A stretch of 64,000 nucleotides of DNA from Mycobacteriales bacterium (lineage in GTDB: Bacteria; Actinomycetota; Actinomycetes; Mycobacteriales; SCTD01): the NCBI GenBank assembly GCA_040902655.1, contig JBBDWV010000024.1:67709-131708 (forward strand), in the 5' to 3' direction. The notes beneath the pieces were generated by a model. That model was not told the DNA's origin. It did no database searches and saw nothing but the letters and a program-made list of their open reading frames with translations. The translations under genes were made by a program, and so were the position numbers. Shown here piece by piece: positions 1-11,528 of the stretch (position 1 is its first letter; each line of letters opens with the position of its first letter).

Positions 1-589
1 GTGGTCGTCGCCTGCGCCAGCCGTGACGTTCGAGGTCAGGCGCTTCTTCGAGGTGACTGACGGGGCCGAGGCACAGGTACGCGACGGGCCGAAGGGGCAC
101 CGGGATGCCGAGAAGATCGCTGAGGAACGGCTCCCGGTAGAAGGACACCCAGCCGACGCCCATTCCTTCTGCTGTCGCGGCCAGCCAGAGGTTCTGGATG
201 GCGAGACAGGTCGAGTACAGGCCCGCATCGGCGATGGCATGGCGACCGAGCACAGCCGGCGATCCGCGCTGCGGATCGTAGGTGACGACGATCCCGAGGC
301 TGGCGTCGAGGATGCCCTCGATCTTGATCCGCGAGAACGTGTCCCGCTGGGCGTCCGAGAGGGTGGCGCTGAAGGTCTCCCGCTCGTGTGCCACATGCCG
401 CTGGAACCGCTGCCGCAGGGACACGTCATCGATCACGATGAAGTCCCAGGGTTGCGTCAGTCCCACGCTCGGCGCAGCATGCGCGGCGGACAGCACTCGG
501 CCAAGGACGCCGCTGTGGACTGGTGCCCCGGTGAACTCCGCTCGGACATCGCGGCGTCGGTTGATCACGTCATAGAGGTCGCTGGACAC
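1..589 (-). CDS. bluB: 5,6-dimethylbenzimidazole synthase (BluB), 3' end cut by window
   Basis: BluB is a flavin-destructase of the nitroreductase fold. It fragments FMNH2 with oxygen to make 5,6-dimethylbenzimidazole, the lower ligand of cobalamin. Reading the minus strand gives a continuous frame of 196 codons without a stop. Recognisable blocks are 'YDVINRRRDVRAEFTG' near the N-terminus, 'APSVGLTQPWDFIVI' and 'GVGWVSFYREPFLSDLLGIP', followed by 'LERHGWARR' at the cut end; these are BluB-type. The family is usually 210-230 residues, so only the last few residues are missing. I chose GTG at 589 because a GGGAG lies 6-7 nt upstream; no ATG is available nearby. A plain nitroreductase is the alternative, but the FYREPFL block favours BluB. 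Confidence 0.82.
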   Translation of the reverse strand, partial: MSSDLYDVINRRRDVRAEFTGAPVHSGVLGRVLSAAHAAPSVGLTQPWDFIVIDDVSLRQRFQRHVAHERETFSATLSDAQRDTFSRIKIEGILDASLGIVVTYDPQRGSPAVLGRHAIADAGLYSTCLAIQNLWLAATAEGMGVGWVSFYREPFLSDLLGIPVPLRPVAYLCLGPVSHLEEAPDLERHGWRRRRP

Positions 590-654
590 AGACTGCTCCC
601 GTCGTCTGGCTGCCTGCGCAGCCGTCGCGCGAGGCCGATCTTCCCCGGTCGCCG

Positions 655-786
655 CTACAGCGCGAGGTCGAGGATGCGCGCGGCAACCTGCAGGACGACG
701 ACGGTCAGCGGGCCGGCCAGCAGCAGCGCGAGCACGATGGCGAGAACGCGCATGCGCCAGTTGGGACCGCCGCGACTGTTCCGCAT
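655..786 (-). CDS. small single-pass membrane protein
   Basis: A 43-residue protein of unknown function, encoded just upstream of bluB on the same strand and divergent from dnaK. After a charged start (MRNSRGGPNWRMR) there is one strongly hydrophobic segment of about 22 residues (VLAIVLALLLAGPLTVVVLQ), so it is probably membrane-anchored. ATG at 786 is preceded by GAGGTG about 10 nt upstream. The frame also opens further upstream to 840, but that would run into the first HAIR operator of dnaK. No family is recognised. It is real only if conserved beside dnaK in relatives. Confidence 0.45.
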   Translation of the reverse strand: MRNSRGGPNWRMRVLAIVLALLLAGPLTVVVLQVAARILDLAL

Positions 787-824
787 CTCCGTGAGCACCT
801 CACGAGAGTGGCACAGGCCACTTT

Positions 825-845
825 CTTGAGTCGGGAACACTCAGC
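825..845. promoter_or_regulatory. HAIR box 1 (HspR operator) upstream of dnaK
   Basis: CTTGAGT, a 7-nt spacer, then ACTCAGC. This matches the HspR-associated inverted repeat (CTTGAGT-N7-ACTCAAG) with a right arm differing at two positions. It lies just upstream of the -35-like TTGACG at 851. The HspR repressor is encoded in the same operon, which gives autoregulation. Confidence 0.88.
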
Positions 846-850
846 CCGGT

Positions 851-879
851 TTGACGATTGAGGCGAGAGACAGTACCCT
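851..879 (+). promoter_or_regulatory. dnaK operon promoter
   Basis: TTGACG (851-856), a 17-nt spacer and TACCCT (874-879) form a sigma70-like promoter. It is sandwiched between two HAIR boxes; the second overlaps the -10, so bound HspR would block polymerase directly. Confidence 0.65.
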
Positions 880-897
880 GAGTGCCAGGCACTCAAT
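877..897. promoter_or_regulatory. HAIR box 2 (HspR operator)
   Basis: CCTGAGT, spacer GCCAGGC, ACTCAAT: one mismatch per arm from the HAIR consensus. It overlaps the -10 element and lies about 20 nt before the dnaK start. Confidence 0.88.
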
Positions 898-917
898 CCG
901 TACGAAGGAGCTTCTTC

Positions 918-2737
<1,820 letters not shown>

Positions 2738-2741
<4 letters not shown>

Positions 2742-3391
2742 GTGACCGCGACGAGGGCTGGGACCTCGACCCCGACCGGGTGGTGGTGCGCGACCGGCGG
2801 CGGCTGGACCCGGAGTCCGGCGAGGTGCGTAAGACAGCGGCCGGTCCCGCGGCGCCGGCTCCGGCAGCCGAGCCCGGGACCAGCACCGACGCCGGGACCA
2901 GCACCGACGCCGGGACCAGCGCCGAGGGCGGTTCCGCGGCCGACGGCGGAACCGACCGGGTCGCCGAGCTGACGGCCGACCTGCAACGCGTGTCGGCGGA
3001 GTACGCCAACTACCGCAAGCGGGTGGACCGTGACCGGGTGGCGGTGGTCGAGATGGCGACGGCCGGGCTGCTGTCCGGGCTGCTGCCGGTGCTCGACGAC
3101 ATCGACCGGGCCCGTCAGCACGGCGACCTCACCGGCGCCTTCGCTGCGGTGGCCGATTCGCTGGCGCAGCTGACCGGCAAGCTCGGGCTCGAGCAGTTCG
3201 GAGAGCCGGGTGACCCCTTCGACCCCGCGGTGCACGAGGCGCTCATGCAGGCCGAGCCCGATCCGCAGGCCAGCGTCGCCACCTGTGCCGCGGTGCTGCA
3301 GAAGGGCTACCGGCTGTCCGCCGGCCGGGTCCTGCGCCCGGCGCGGGTCTCGGTCGCCGAGCCGTCGGCCGTAGCACCTGACGGAACCTGA
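2738..3391 (+). CDS. grpE: nucleotide exchange factor GrpE
   Basis: GrpE releases ADP from DnaK, resetting the chaperone cycle. The 217-residue protein has a charged, low-complexity N-terminus, then the coiled-coil dimerisation segment ('[21 protein letters not shown]') and the C-terminal beta domain ('[16 protein letters not shown]'), which matches the family well. The GTG start overlaps the dnaK TGA in a GTGA arrangement, implying translational coupling. Around residues 48-62 an Ala-Gly-Thr-Ser motif is repeated three times and is also repetitive at DNA level (18-nt period), in a part of GrpE that is normally variable. Confidence 0.95.
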
Positions 3392-3406
3392 GAGGAGGGG
3401 GACGCC

Positions 3407-4543
3407 GTGAGCGCACGCGACTACGTGGAGAAGGACTACTACGCCGCTCTCGGCGTCCCCAAGGATGCCAGCGCGGCCGACATCAAGAAGGCCTACCGCA
3501 AGCTGGCCCGGGACCTGCACCCCGACACCAACCCGGGTGGCGAGGAGCGGTTCAAGGAGGTGTCGGAGGCCTATGACGTACTGTCCGACACCGCCAGACG
3601 CAAGGAGTACGACGAGGCGCGCAGTCTGTTCGGCAGCCTCGGCGGAGTCGGTGGACGCGCGGCGGGCGGCTACGCCGGCGGTGGCACACCCGGCTTCGAT
3701 CTCGGCGACCTGTTCGCCCGGGCCGGTGGACAGGCCACCGGTGGCTTCGGCGACGTGCTCGGCGGTCTGTTCGGCAACACCCGCGGCACGGCGGGCCGCG
3801 CCCCGCGCCGAGGCGCCGACGTCGAGGCCGATGTCACGCTGGCGTTCCTCGACGCGGTGCGCGGCGCGACGGTGCCACTGAACCTGACGACGACCGGCCC
3901 GTGCGGGACCTGCGGGGGTTCCGGTGCCGCCCCGGGGACCGCGCCGCACGCCTGCGCGACGTGCCAGGGCGCCGGCGTGACCTCCCGCAGTCAGGGGGGT
4001 TTCGCCTTCAGCGAGCCCTGTCGGGCCTGCCGGGGCAGCGGCCGCACGGTCGACACCCCCTGCCCGACCTGCGCCGGCGCGGGCCGCTCGGTGCAGACCA
4101 AGACGCTCAACGTCCGCATCCCCGCCGGGGTCACCGACGGGCAGAAGGTGCGGCTTGCCGGCCGAGGCGGCTCGGGGGAGCGCGGCGGCCCCGCCGGTGA
4201 CCTGCTGGTGAACGTGCACGTCTCGCTCCACCGGTGGTTCGGCCGCAAGGACGACCACCTGACGGTGACCGTCCCGGTCACCTTTCCCGAGGCCGCCCTC
4301 GGCGCGAACGTCAGCGTCCCGACCCTCGACGGCCCGGTCACGCTGAAGATCCCCCCGGGCACGACGACCGGCCGCACGTTCCGTGTCCGCGGTCGCGGGG
4401 TCCCCGGCAAGGGCGATTTGCTCGTGACGGTCGAGGTCGCCGTACCGCAGAAACTCAGCGGCGAGGCGAAGAAGGCGCTCGAGGCCTTCGCCGCCGCAGC
4501 GCCCGAGGACCCACGGGCGCACCTCGGCGAGGAGGTCTCGTGA
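3407..4543 (+). CDS. dnaJ: type I J-domain co-chaperone DnaJ
   Basis: Stimulates the DnaK ATPase and hands it substrates. Domains in order: J domain (about residues 8-75, with the HPD motif in '[13 protein letters not shown]'), a Gly/Phe-rich linker (about 78-125), a zinc region of four C-x2-C-x-G-x-G-like repeats ('CGTCGGSG', 'CATCQGAG', 'CRACRGSG', 'CPTCAGAG'), then the two C-terminal beta domains. At 378 residues it is full length. The GTG at 3407 follows a strong GAGGAGGGGG. It is the operon-linked DnaJ1-type copy. Its TGA shares one base with the hspR ATG (TGATG). Confidence 0.97.
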   Translation: MSARDYVEKDYYAALGVPKDASAADIKKAYRKLARDLHPDTNPGGEERFKEVSEAYDVLSDTARRKEYDEARSLFGSLGGVGGRAAGGYAGGGTPGFDLGDLFARAGGQATGGFGDVLGGLFGNTRGTAGRAPRRGADVEADVTLAFLDAVRGATVPLNLTTTGPCGTCGGSGAAPGTAPHACATCQGAGVTSRSQGGFAFSEPCRACRGSGRTVDTPCPTCAGAGRSVQTKTLNVRIPAGVTDGQKVRLAGRGGSGERGGPAGDLLVNVHVSLHRWFGRKDDHLTVTVPVTFPEAALGANVSVPTLDGPVTLKIPPGTTTGRTFRVRGRGVPGKGDLLVTVEVAVPQKLSGEAKKALEAFAAAAPEDPRAHLGEEVS

Positions 4544-4941
4544 TGGAGGAGGACCGGCCCGTCTTCGTCATCTCGGTCGCTGCCGAGCTGTCCGGGATGC
4601 ACCCGCAGACGTTGCGGCAGTACGACCGGCTCGGCCTGGTGACACCTGGTCGCGCGGGCGGCGGCGGTCGCCGCTACTCCTCGCGCGACGTCGCCCTGCT
4701 GCGCGAGGTGCAGCGGCTCTCCCAGGAGGAGGGCGTCAACCTCGCCGGCATCAAGCGGGTCATCGAGCTGGAGAACCAGGTCGAGGCGCTGCAGTCCCGG
4801 CTGGCCGAGCTGACCGGGGAGCTGGCCGCGACGCAGACGGCGCTGGCGAATGCTCGCGGCGACGCGTTGGCCAGCATGCGTCGGGATCTGGTCCCCGTGC
4901 GCGACGCGGCGCTGGTGGTCTGGAAGCCACAGAAGCGCTAG
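4543..4941 (+). CDS. hspR: heat-shock repressor HspR (MerR-like)
   Basis: HspR binds HAIR boxes and represses the dnaK operon, using DnaK as co-repressor. The 132-residue protein has a MerR-type winged helix ('[19 protein letters not shown]', '[20 protein letters not shown]') followed by a coiled coil ('[22 protein letters not shown]'). The C-terminus 'VVWKPQKR' is characteristic of actinobacterial HspR. The true ATG at 4543 overlaps the dnaJ stop by one base. The two HAIR sites upstream of dnaK close the feedback loop; no HAIR box is visible in the 44 nt before clpB, so clpB may be read from the same transcript. Confidence 0.95.
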   Translation: MEEDRPVFVISVAAELSGMHPQTLRQYDRLGLVTPGRAGGGGRRYSSRDVALLREVQRLSQEEGVNLAGIKRVIELENQVEALQSRLAELTGELAATQTALANARGDALASMRRDLVPVRDAALVVWKPQKR

Positions 4942-4985
4942 GCGCGCAAGCACGAGCACAGGTCACGAGACGAGAGGAGAGCCGC

Positions 4986-7583
<2,598 letters not shown>

Positions 7584-7605
7584 GCCCTGCCTTGCGCCCC
7601 CCCTG

Positions 7606-7656
7606 CTTGCGTCATGCTCAGCGGAGCACTGCGCCGCGGGTGGAGCATGACGCAAG
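7606..7656. repeat. 14-bp inverted repeat, dispersed hairpin family copy 1
   Basis: CTTGCGTCATGCTC at 7606-7619 is exactly complementary to 7643-7656 with a 23-nt loop. The same arm sequence occurs in the hairpins at 11456-11510 and 33008-33058. It sits after the clpB stop with no T tract, so it is either a factor-aided terminator or a mobile palindromic repeat. Confidence 0.85.
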
Positions 7657-7686
7657 GGGGTGGCGGTGGCGGCGGGGCTGGCTAGC

Positions 7687-7692
7687 TAGCCT
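7687..7692 (+). promoter_or_regulatory. -10 element TAGCCT of leaderless SDR promoter
   Basis: TAGCCT ends 7 nt before the ATG at 7700 and there is no Shine-Dalgarno, so transcription probably starts at or next to the start codon. The same architecture recurs at many genes in this window. Confidence 0.6.
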
Positions 7693-7699
7693 GCGGGGC

Positions 7700-8476
7700 A
7701 TGACCACTGCACTCGTCACAGGTGCGACGGCCGGCATCGGTGCCGCCTTCGCCCGCCAGCTCGCCGGCCGCGGGCACGACCTGGTCCTGGTCGCCCGTGA
7801 TGCCGCCCGGTTGGAGAGCAAGGCTGAGCAGCTGCGGTCCTACGGCGTGCAGGTCGAGGTCCTGCCGGCCGACCTCGCCGACGACGAGGGCTGCGCCGTC
7901 GTCGAGAAGCGCTGCGCCGCCGGAATCGACCTGCTGGTGAACAACGCCGGCCTCGGGACCACGGGCGCGTTCCACGAGGTCGACCTGGCCGATGAGGAGC
8001 ACCTGCTGAGGCTGAACGTGCGGGCCGTGCTGCGGCTCACGCACGCGGCGCTCGCGCCCATGGTCGTCCGCCGTAGCGGCGCGGTCGTCAACGTCGGCAG
8101 CGTCGCCGGCTTCGCCCCCGGCACCCGCTCCGCCACCTACAGCGCGTCCAAGGCCTGGGTCACCAACTTCAGCGAGTCGCTGCACCTGCAGTACTCCGCA
8201 CAGGGTGTGAAGGTGCTCGCCCTGTGTCCGGGCTTCACCCGCACCGAGTTCCACAGCCGCGGGCAGATGGACACCAGCGGCATCCCGGAGCCGATGTGGC
8301 TGGCTGCCGACGACGTCGTGCGTACCGCGCTCACCGACCTGGGCAAGGGGAAGTCGCTGAGCGTGCCGGGCGCGCAGTACAAGGCGATCGTCGCCGCCAC
8401 CCGGATGATCCCGGCGAGCGTCCAGCGCAGCGTCGTGCGCGGGCTGCAGAGCCGCTTCCCCGGCCGCAACCCCTGA
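7700..8476 (+). CDS. short-chain dehydrogenase/reductase (classical SDR)
   Basis: A 258-residue NAD(P)-dependent oxidoreductase of the classical SDR family. The Rossmann glycine motif 'TGATAGIGAAFA' lies at residues 7-18, 'NNAG' around 80, the catalytic Ser in 'VVNVGSVAGF' and the catalytic Tyr-Lys in 'YSASKAW' around 147-151. The basic residues after beta-2 ('VARDAARLE') favour NADP. The substrate cannot be told; close relatives are annotated as DltE/YqjQ-like. ATG at 7700 is chosen on the TAGCCT-N7-ATG leaderless pattern; an upstream ATG at 7592 would lie inside the preceding hairpin. Confidence 0.85.
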   Translation: MTTALVTGATAGIGAAFARQLAGRGHDLVLVARDAARLESKAEQLRSYGVQVEVLPADLADDEGCAVVEKRCAAGIDLLVNNAGLGTTGAFHEVDLADEEHLLRLNVRAVLRLTHAALAPMVVRRSGAVVNVGSVAGFAPGTRSATYSASKAWVTNFSESLHLQYSAQGVKVLALCPGFTRTEFHSRGQMDTSGIPEPMWLAADDVVRTALTDLGKGKSLSVPGAQYKAIVAATRMIPASVQRSVVRGLQSRFPGRNP

Positions 8477-8531
8477 GCGAGCACCGTGATCCCAGGCCTG
8501 CCGGAGGAGTTCGAGCGGCGGCTGCTCGGCA

Positions 8532-8661
8532 CCTGAGCCGCCTGAACCCGGTGCCACAGCCGCCCGGCGGCCGGCGCCTGAACCCGGTGCCACAGCCGCC
8601 CTGCCACCGGCGCCTGAGCCGCCTGAACCGGGTGCCACAGCCGCCCGGCCGCCGGGTACTC
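8532..8661. repeat. tandem repeat, three ~36-bp units
   Basis: Three direct copies of a 36-bp GC-rich unit starting at 8541, 8577 and 8622, each containing 'CCTGAACC' and 'GGTGCCACAGCCGCC'. The short block CCTGAGCCG precedes copies 1 and 3, so the spacing is 36 then 45 bp. The array fills the gap between the SDR stop and the pyrE promoter. Confidence 0.85.
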
Positions 8662-8707
8662 AAGACAGCGAGAACGGCTGCGGCGCGGCTCGCCTAGGGT
8701 CGACGCC

Positions 8708-9250
8708 GTGACCGACCGCGAGCAGTTGCTGTCCCTCGTCCGCGACCTCGCCGTGGTGCACGGGCGGGTCACGCTGTCCTCCGGCCGCGAGGCCGACTAT
8801 TACGTCGATCTGCGCCGCATCACGCTGTCCGGCCTGGCCGCGCCCTTGGTGGGCCGCCAGCTGCTCGAGCTCACCGCCGATCTGGACTACGACGCGGTCG
8901 GCGGCCTCACCATGGGTGCCGACCCGATCGCCGCCGCGATGCTGCACGCAGCAGCCGCGCAGGGCCGGCGGCTGGACGCGTTCGTGGTGCGCAAGCAGGC
9001 CAAGGCGCACGGCCTGCAGCGCCGCGTCGAGGGACCGGACATCGCGGGGCGGCGGGTGCTCGTCGTCGAGGACACCACCACCACCGGCGGTTCGCCGCTG
9101 ACCGCACTGGCCGCGGTGCGCGAGGCGGGGGCCACCCCCGTGGCGGTGGCGACGATCGCCGACCGGGACACCGGCGCCGGCCAGAAGATCGAGGCCGAGG
9201 GGGTGCCGTACCGCCATCTCTACTCGCTGCAGGACCTCGACCTGGGCTGA
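8708..9250 (+). CDS. pyrE: orotate phosphoribosyltransferase
   Basis: Joins orotate to PRPP to make OMP in pyrimidine synthesis. The 180-residue protein has the expected N-terminal 'FTLSSGREADYYVDLRR'-like block, 'GLTMGADPIAAAML', the Lys-rich loop ('VRKQAKAHGLQRRVEG') and the PRPP-binding motif 'RRVLVVEDTTTTGGSPLTAL'. The GTG start at 8708 is preceded by TAGGGT with a 7-nt gap and no Shine-Dalgarno, so it is read as leaderless. It is convergent with dedA, with a hairpin between them. Confidence 0.95.
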   Translation: MTDREQLLSLVRDLAVVHGRVTLSSGREADYYVDLRRITLSGLAAPLVGRQLLELTADLDYDAVGGLTMGADPIAAAMLHAAAAQGRRLDAFVVRKQAKAHGLQRRVEGPDIAGRRVLVVEDTTTTGGSPLTALAAVREAGATPVAVATIADRDTGAGQKIEAEGVPYRHLYSLQDLDLG

Positions 9251-9259
9251 GCCTGCCTC

Positions 9260-9324
9260 GTGATCCACGCGAAGTTCAAGGTGGATCCGGTGCGGGAAAC
9301 CACCTCGAGGTTCGCGTGGATCAC
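9260..9324. repeat. long inverted repeat between pyrE and dedA
   Basis: GTGATCCACGCGAA (9260-9273) is perfectly complementary to 9311-9324. The arms continue imperfectly inward to about 25 nt each (9260-9284 and 9300-9324) around a 15-nt loop. It lies between convergent genes and abuts the dedA stop codon, so a bidirectional terminator is the simplest role. Confidence 0.8.
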
Positions 9325-10007
9325 TACTCGATCGGGATGTCCTCCGGCAGCTCGCGCCGCTCGGCCGGCGGCCCTGACCGCTGGGTGCGCCGCGCGCGGA
9401 GCACCTCGACCACGATCGGCAGCACCGACAGCGCGACGATGCCGAGGATCATCGCCTCGATGTTGTCCGCGACGAAGGCGATCTGCCCGAGGAAGTAGCC
9501 GAGCAGCACGACGCCCGCACCCCACAGCAGGCCGCCGATCACGTTGTAGGTCAGGAACGTGCGGTAGCGCATCCGCCCGACGCCCGCGCAGACCGGCGCG
9601 AAGGTCCGCACGATCGGCACGAAGCGGGCGATGACGATCGTCCGGGCGCCGTACTTCTCGAAGTACGCATAGGCCTTGTCGACGTACTCCTGCTGGAAGA
9701 AGCGCGAGTCGGGACGGTTGAAGACGTGCGGCCCGGCCTTCTTGCCGATGTAGTAGCCGACCTGGTCGCCGGCGATCGCTGCGATCGGTACGGTCAGCAG
9801 CACCAGCCACAGCGGCAGGACGTCCTGGGTGTTGATGAGCAGCCCGGCGGTGAACAGCAGCGAGTCACCCGGCAGGAAGAAGCCCACCAGCAGGCCGCTC
9901 TCGACGAAGACGACGAGCAGCAGCACGACCAGTCCGGCCTTGACCAGGGCGTCCGGCGACAGCCACTCGGGGCCCAGGGCGAGCGGGACGGAGGAGGCGG
10001 CGAGCAT
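9324..10007 (-). CDS. DedA-family membrane protein
   Basis: DedA/VTT-domain proteins are polytopic membrane proteins linked to lipid (undecaprenyl-phosphate or phospholipid) translocation and membrane homeostasis. The 227-residue protein has several hydrophobic helices and the signature blocks 'FVESGLLVGFFLPGDSLLFTAGLL', 'AGDQVGYYIGKKAG' and 'FEKYGARTIVIARFVPIVRTFAPVCAG', including the conserved arginines. The tail is charged and cytoplasmic. The ATG at 10007 has TAGCCT 6 nt upstream. It is divergent from the next gene, with 32 nt shared between both promoters. Confidence 0.9.
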   Translation of the reverse strand: MLAASSVPLALGPEWLSPDALVKAGLVVLLLVVFVESGLLVGFFLPGDSLLFTAGLLINTQDVLPLWLVLLTVPIAAIAGDQVGYYIGKKAGPHVFNRPDSRFFQQEYVDKAYAYFEKYGARTIVIARFVPIVRTFAPVCAGVGRMRYRTFLTYNVIGGLLWGAGVVLLGYFLGQIAFVADNIEAMILGIVALSVLPIVVEVLRARRTQRSGPPAERRELPEDIPIE

Positions 10008-10027
10008 CGCGCCAGGCTAGCCGCCGG

Positions 10028-10033
10028 TACCGT
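10028..10033 (+). promoter_or_regulatory. -10 element TACCGT, leaderless promoter
   Basis: TACCGT ends 6 nt before the ATG at 10040. On the opposite strand TAGCCT (10019-10014) serves dedA, so both divergent genes appear to be leaderless. Confidence 0.5.
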
Positions 10034-10039
10034 CCACCC

Positions 10040-11446
10040 ATGGCACGCGAGCGGCTGGTGGTCATCGGCGGCGACGCCGCGGGCATGAGCGCGGCCAGTC
10101 AGGCCCGTAAGCGCCGGGGCGAGAGCGACCTGGAGATCGTCGCGTTCGAGCGCGGCCGCGCCACCTCGTACTCCGCCTGCGGAATCCCGTACTGGATCGG
10201 CGGGGTGGTCGGCAGCGAGGCGGAGCTGATCTCGCGCAGTCCGGAGCAGCACCGGGCCAACGGCATCGACGTCCGGCTGTGCACCGAGGTCGTGGCGATC
10301 GACCTGGCCGGCCGCCGCGTGACGGCGCGCGACCTGCTCACCGGCCGGGAGTACGACGAGCCGTACGACGCGCTGGTCTACGCCACGGGCAGCGTGCCGA
10401 TGCGCCCGACGGCTGAGGGCTTCCAGGCCCCCGGGGTCTACGGCGTGCAGGTGCTCGACGACGGTGAGGACCTCATCGCCGAGTTGGACAGCGGCCGGGT
10501 CGAGCGTGTGGTCGTCGTCGGTGGCGGCTACATCGGCCTGGAGCTGGCCGAGGCGTGCAAGGTCCGCGGTCTCGACGTCACCGTCGTGAACCGGTCGCCG
10601 ACACCGATCGGCACCTTCGACCCCGACATCGGGGAGTTCATCCGCGACGCCGTCGCCGGACTCGGCATCACCCTGGTCTTCGGCCAGCCGGCCACCCGCG
10701 TCGAGACGGGGACCGACGGCCGGGCGGTCGCCGTCCACACCGCCGACGGCCGCCGGCTGCCGGCCGACCTGGTCATCCTCGGGCTGGGAGTGCGCCCCAA
10801 CGTCGACCTCGCCCAGGCCGCCGGCATCCCGCTGGGCTCCTCGGGTGGGATCCGGGTCGACAACCGGATGCGCACGGACGTGCCCGGCGTCTGGTCGGCC
10901 GGCGACTGCGTCGAGACCTGGCACCGGCTGTCCGGCCAGCGGATGGTCGTCGCGCTCGGCACGCACGCCAACAAGCAGGGCCGGGTCGTCGGCATCAACC
11001 TGGGCGGCGGCTACGCCACCTTCCCGGGGGTCGTCGGTACCGCGGTCACCAAGGTGTGTGACCTGGAGGTCGCCCGCACGGGCCTGTCGGAGGCCGAGGC
11101 GGAGGCGGCCGGCTACCGCTTCGTCACCGCGCACGTCGACTCGACCACCCGCGCCGGCTACTTCCCGGGCGCCGAGCCGATCCGGGTGAAGCTGACCGCC
11201 GAGAAGCGCACGGGCAAGCTGCTCGGCGCCCAGCTCGCCGGGCGCGAGGGGGCGGCCAAACGGATCGACGTGCTCGCCACCGCCATCTGGAACCAGATGA
11301 GCGTCGACGAGGTGCTCGGCCTCGACCTGTCCTACGCGCCGCCGTTCGCGCCGGTCTGGGACCCGGTGCTCATCGCGGCGCGCAAGGCCTTTGAGGTGGT
11401 CGAGGCCGACATCGCCCGGGACGTCCGCGACGGCAACCACGGCTGA
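10040..11446 (+). CDS. CoA-disulfide-reductase-like pyridine nucleotide-disulfide oxidoreductase
   Basis: A 468-residue two-dinucleotide-binding flavoprotein. FAD motif 'VVIGGDAAGMSAASQARK' is at the N-terminus, NAD motif 'VVVVGGGYIGLELAEA' around residue 158, and the FAD C-motif 'DVPGVWSAGDCVE' around 280. The single active-site cysteine in 'YSACGIPYWIGG' (about residue 46) and the C-terminal 'LSYAPPFAPVWDPVL' are hallmarks of the CoA-disulfide reductase/NADH oxidase/persulfide reductase group. The exact substrate cannot be decided; in mycothiol-containing bacteria a persulfide or low-molecular disulfide is plausible. No rhodanese domain is fused. Confidence 0.85.
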   Translation: MARERLVVIGGDAAGMSAASQARKRRGESDLEIVAFERGRATSYSACGIPYWIGGVVGSEAELISRSPEQHRANGIDVRLCTEVVAIDLAGRRVTARDLLTGREYDEPYDALVYATGSVPMRPTAEGFQAPGVYGVQVLDDGEDLIAELDSGRVERVVVVGGGYIGLELAEACKVRGLDVTVVNRSPTPIGTFDPDIGEFIRDAVAGLGITLVFGQPATRVETGTDGRAVAVHTADGRRLPADLVILGLGVRPNVDLAQAAGIPLGSSGGIRVDNRMRTDVPGVWSAGDCVETWHRLSGQRMVVALGTHANKQGRVVGINLGGGYATFPGVVGTAVTKVCDLEVARTGLSEAEAEAAGYRFVTAHVDSTTRAGYFPGAEPIRVKLTAEKRTGKLLGAQLAGREGAAKRIDVLATAIWNQMSVDEVLGLDLSYAPPFAPVWDPVLIAARKAFEVVEADIARDVRDGNHG

Positions 11447-11455
11447 ACTCCAGAT

Positions 11456-11510
11456 CCCTTGCGTCATGCTCTCCGGAGCACCGAGGTGCGCGCAGAGCAT
11501 GACGCAAGGG
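11456..11510. repeat. 17-bp inverted repeat, dispersed hairpin family copy 2
   Basis: The arm at 11456-11472, which begins CCC and contains CTTGCGTCATGCTC, pairs perfectly over 17 bp with 11494-11510. The loop contains a second small hairpin (GCACC/GGTGC). It lies between convergent genes. Same arm sequence as the repeats at 7606 and 33008. Confidence 0.88.
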
Positions 11511-11528
11511 GGAGCGGGAGCGGGCTAG

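Noticed and set aside
4942..4985. Possible HAIR box before clpB
   Set aside because: The 44-nt gap contains no CTTGAG-N7-ACTCAAG-like dyad.
8487..8536. 16-codon GTG frame after the SDR gene
   Set aside because: Too short and no ribosome binding site; may be repeat-related sequence.
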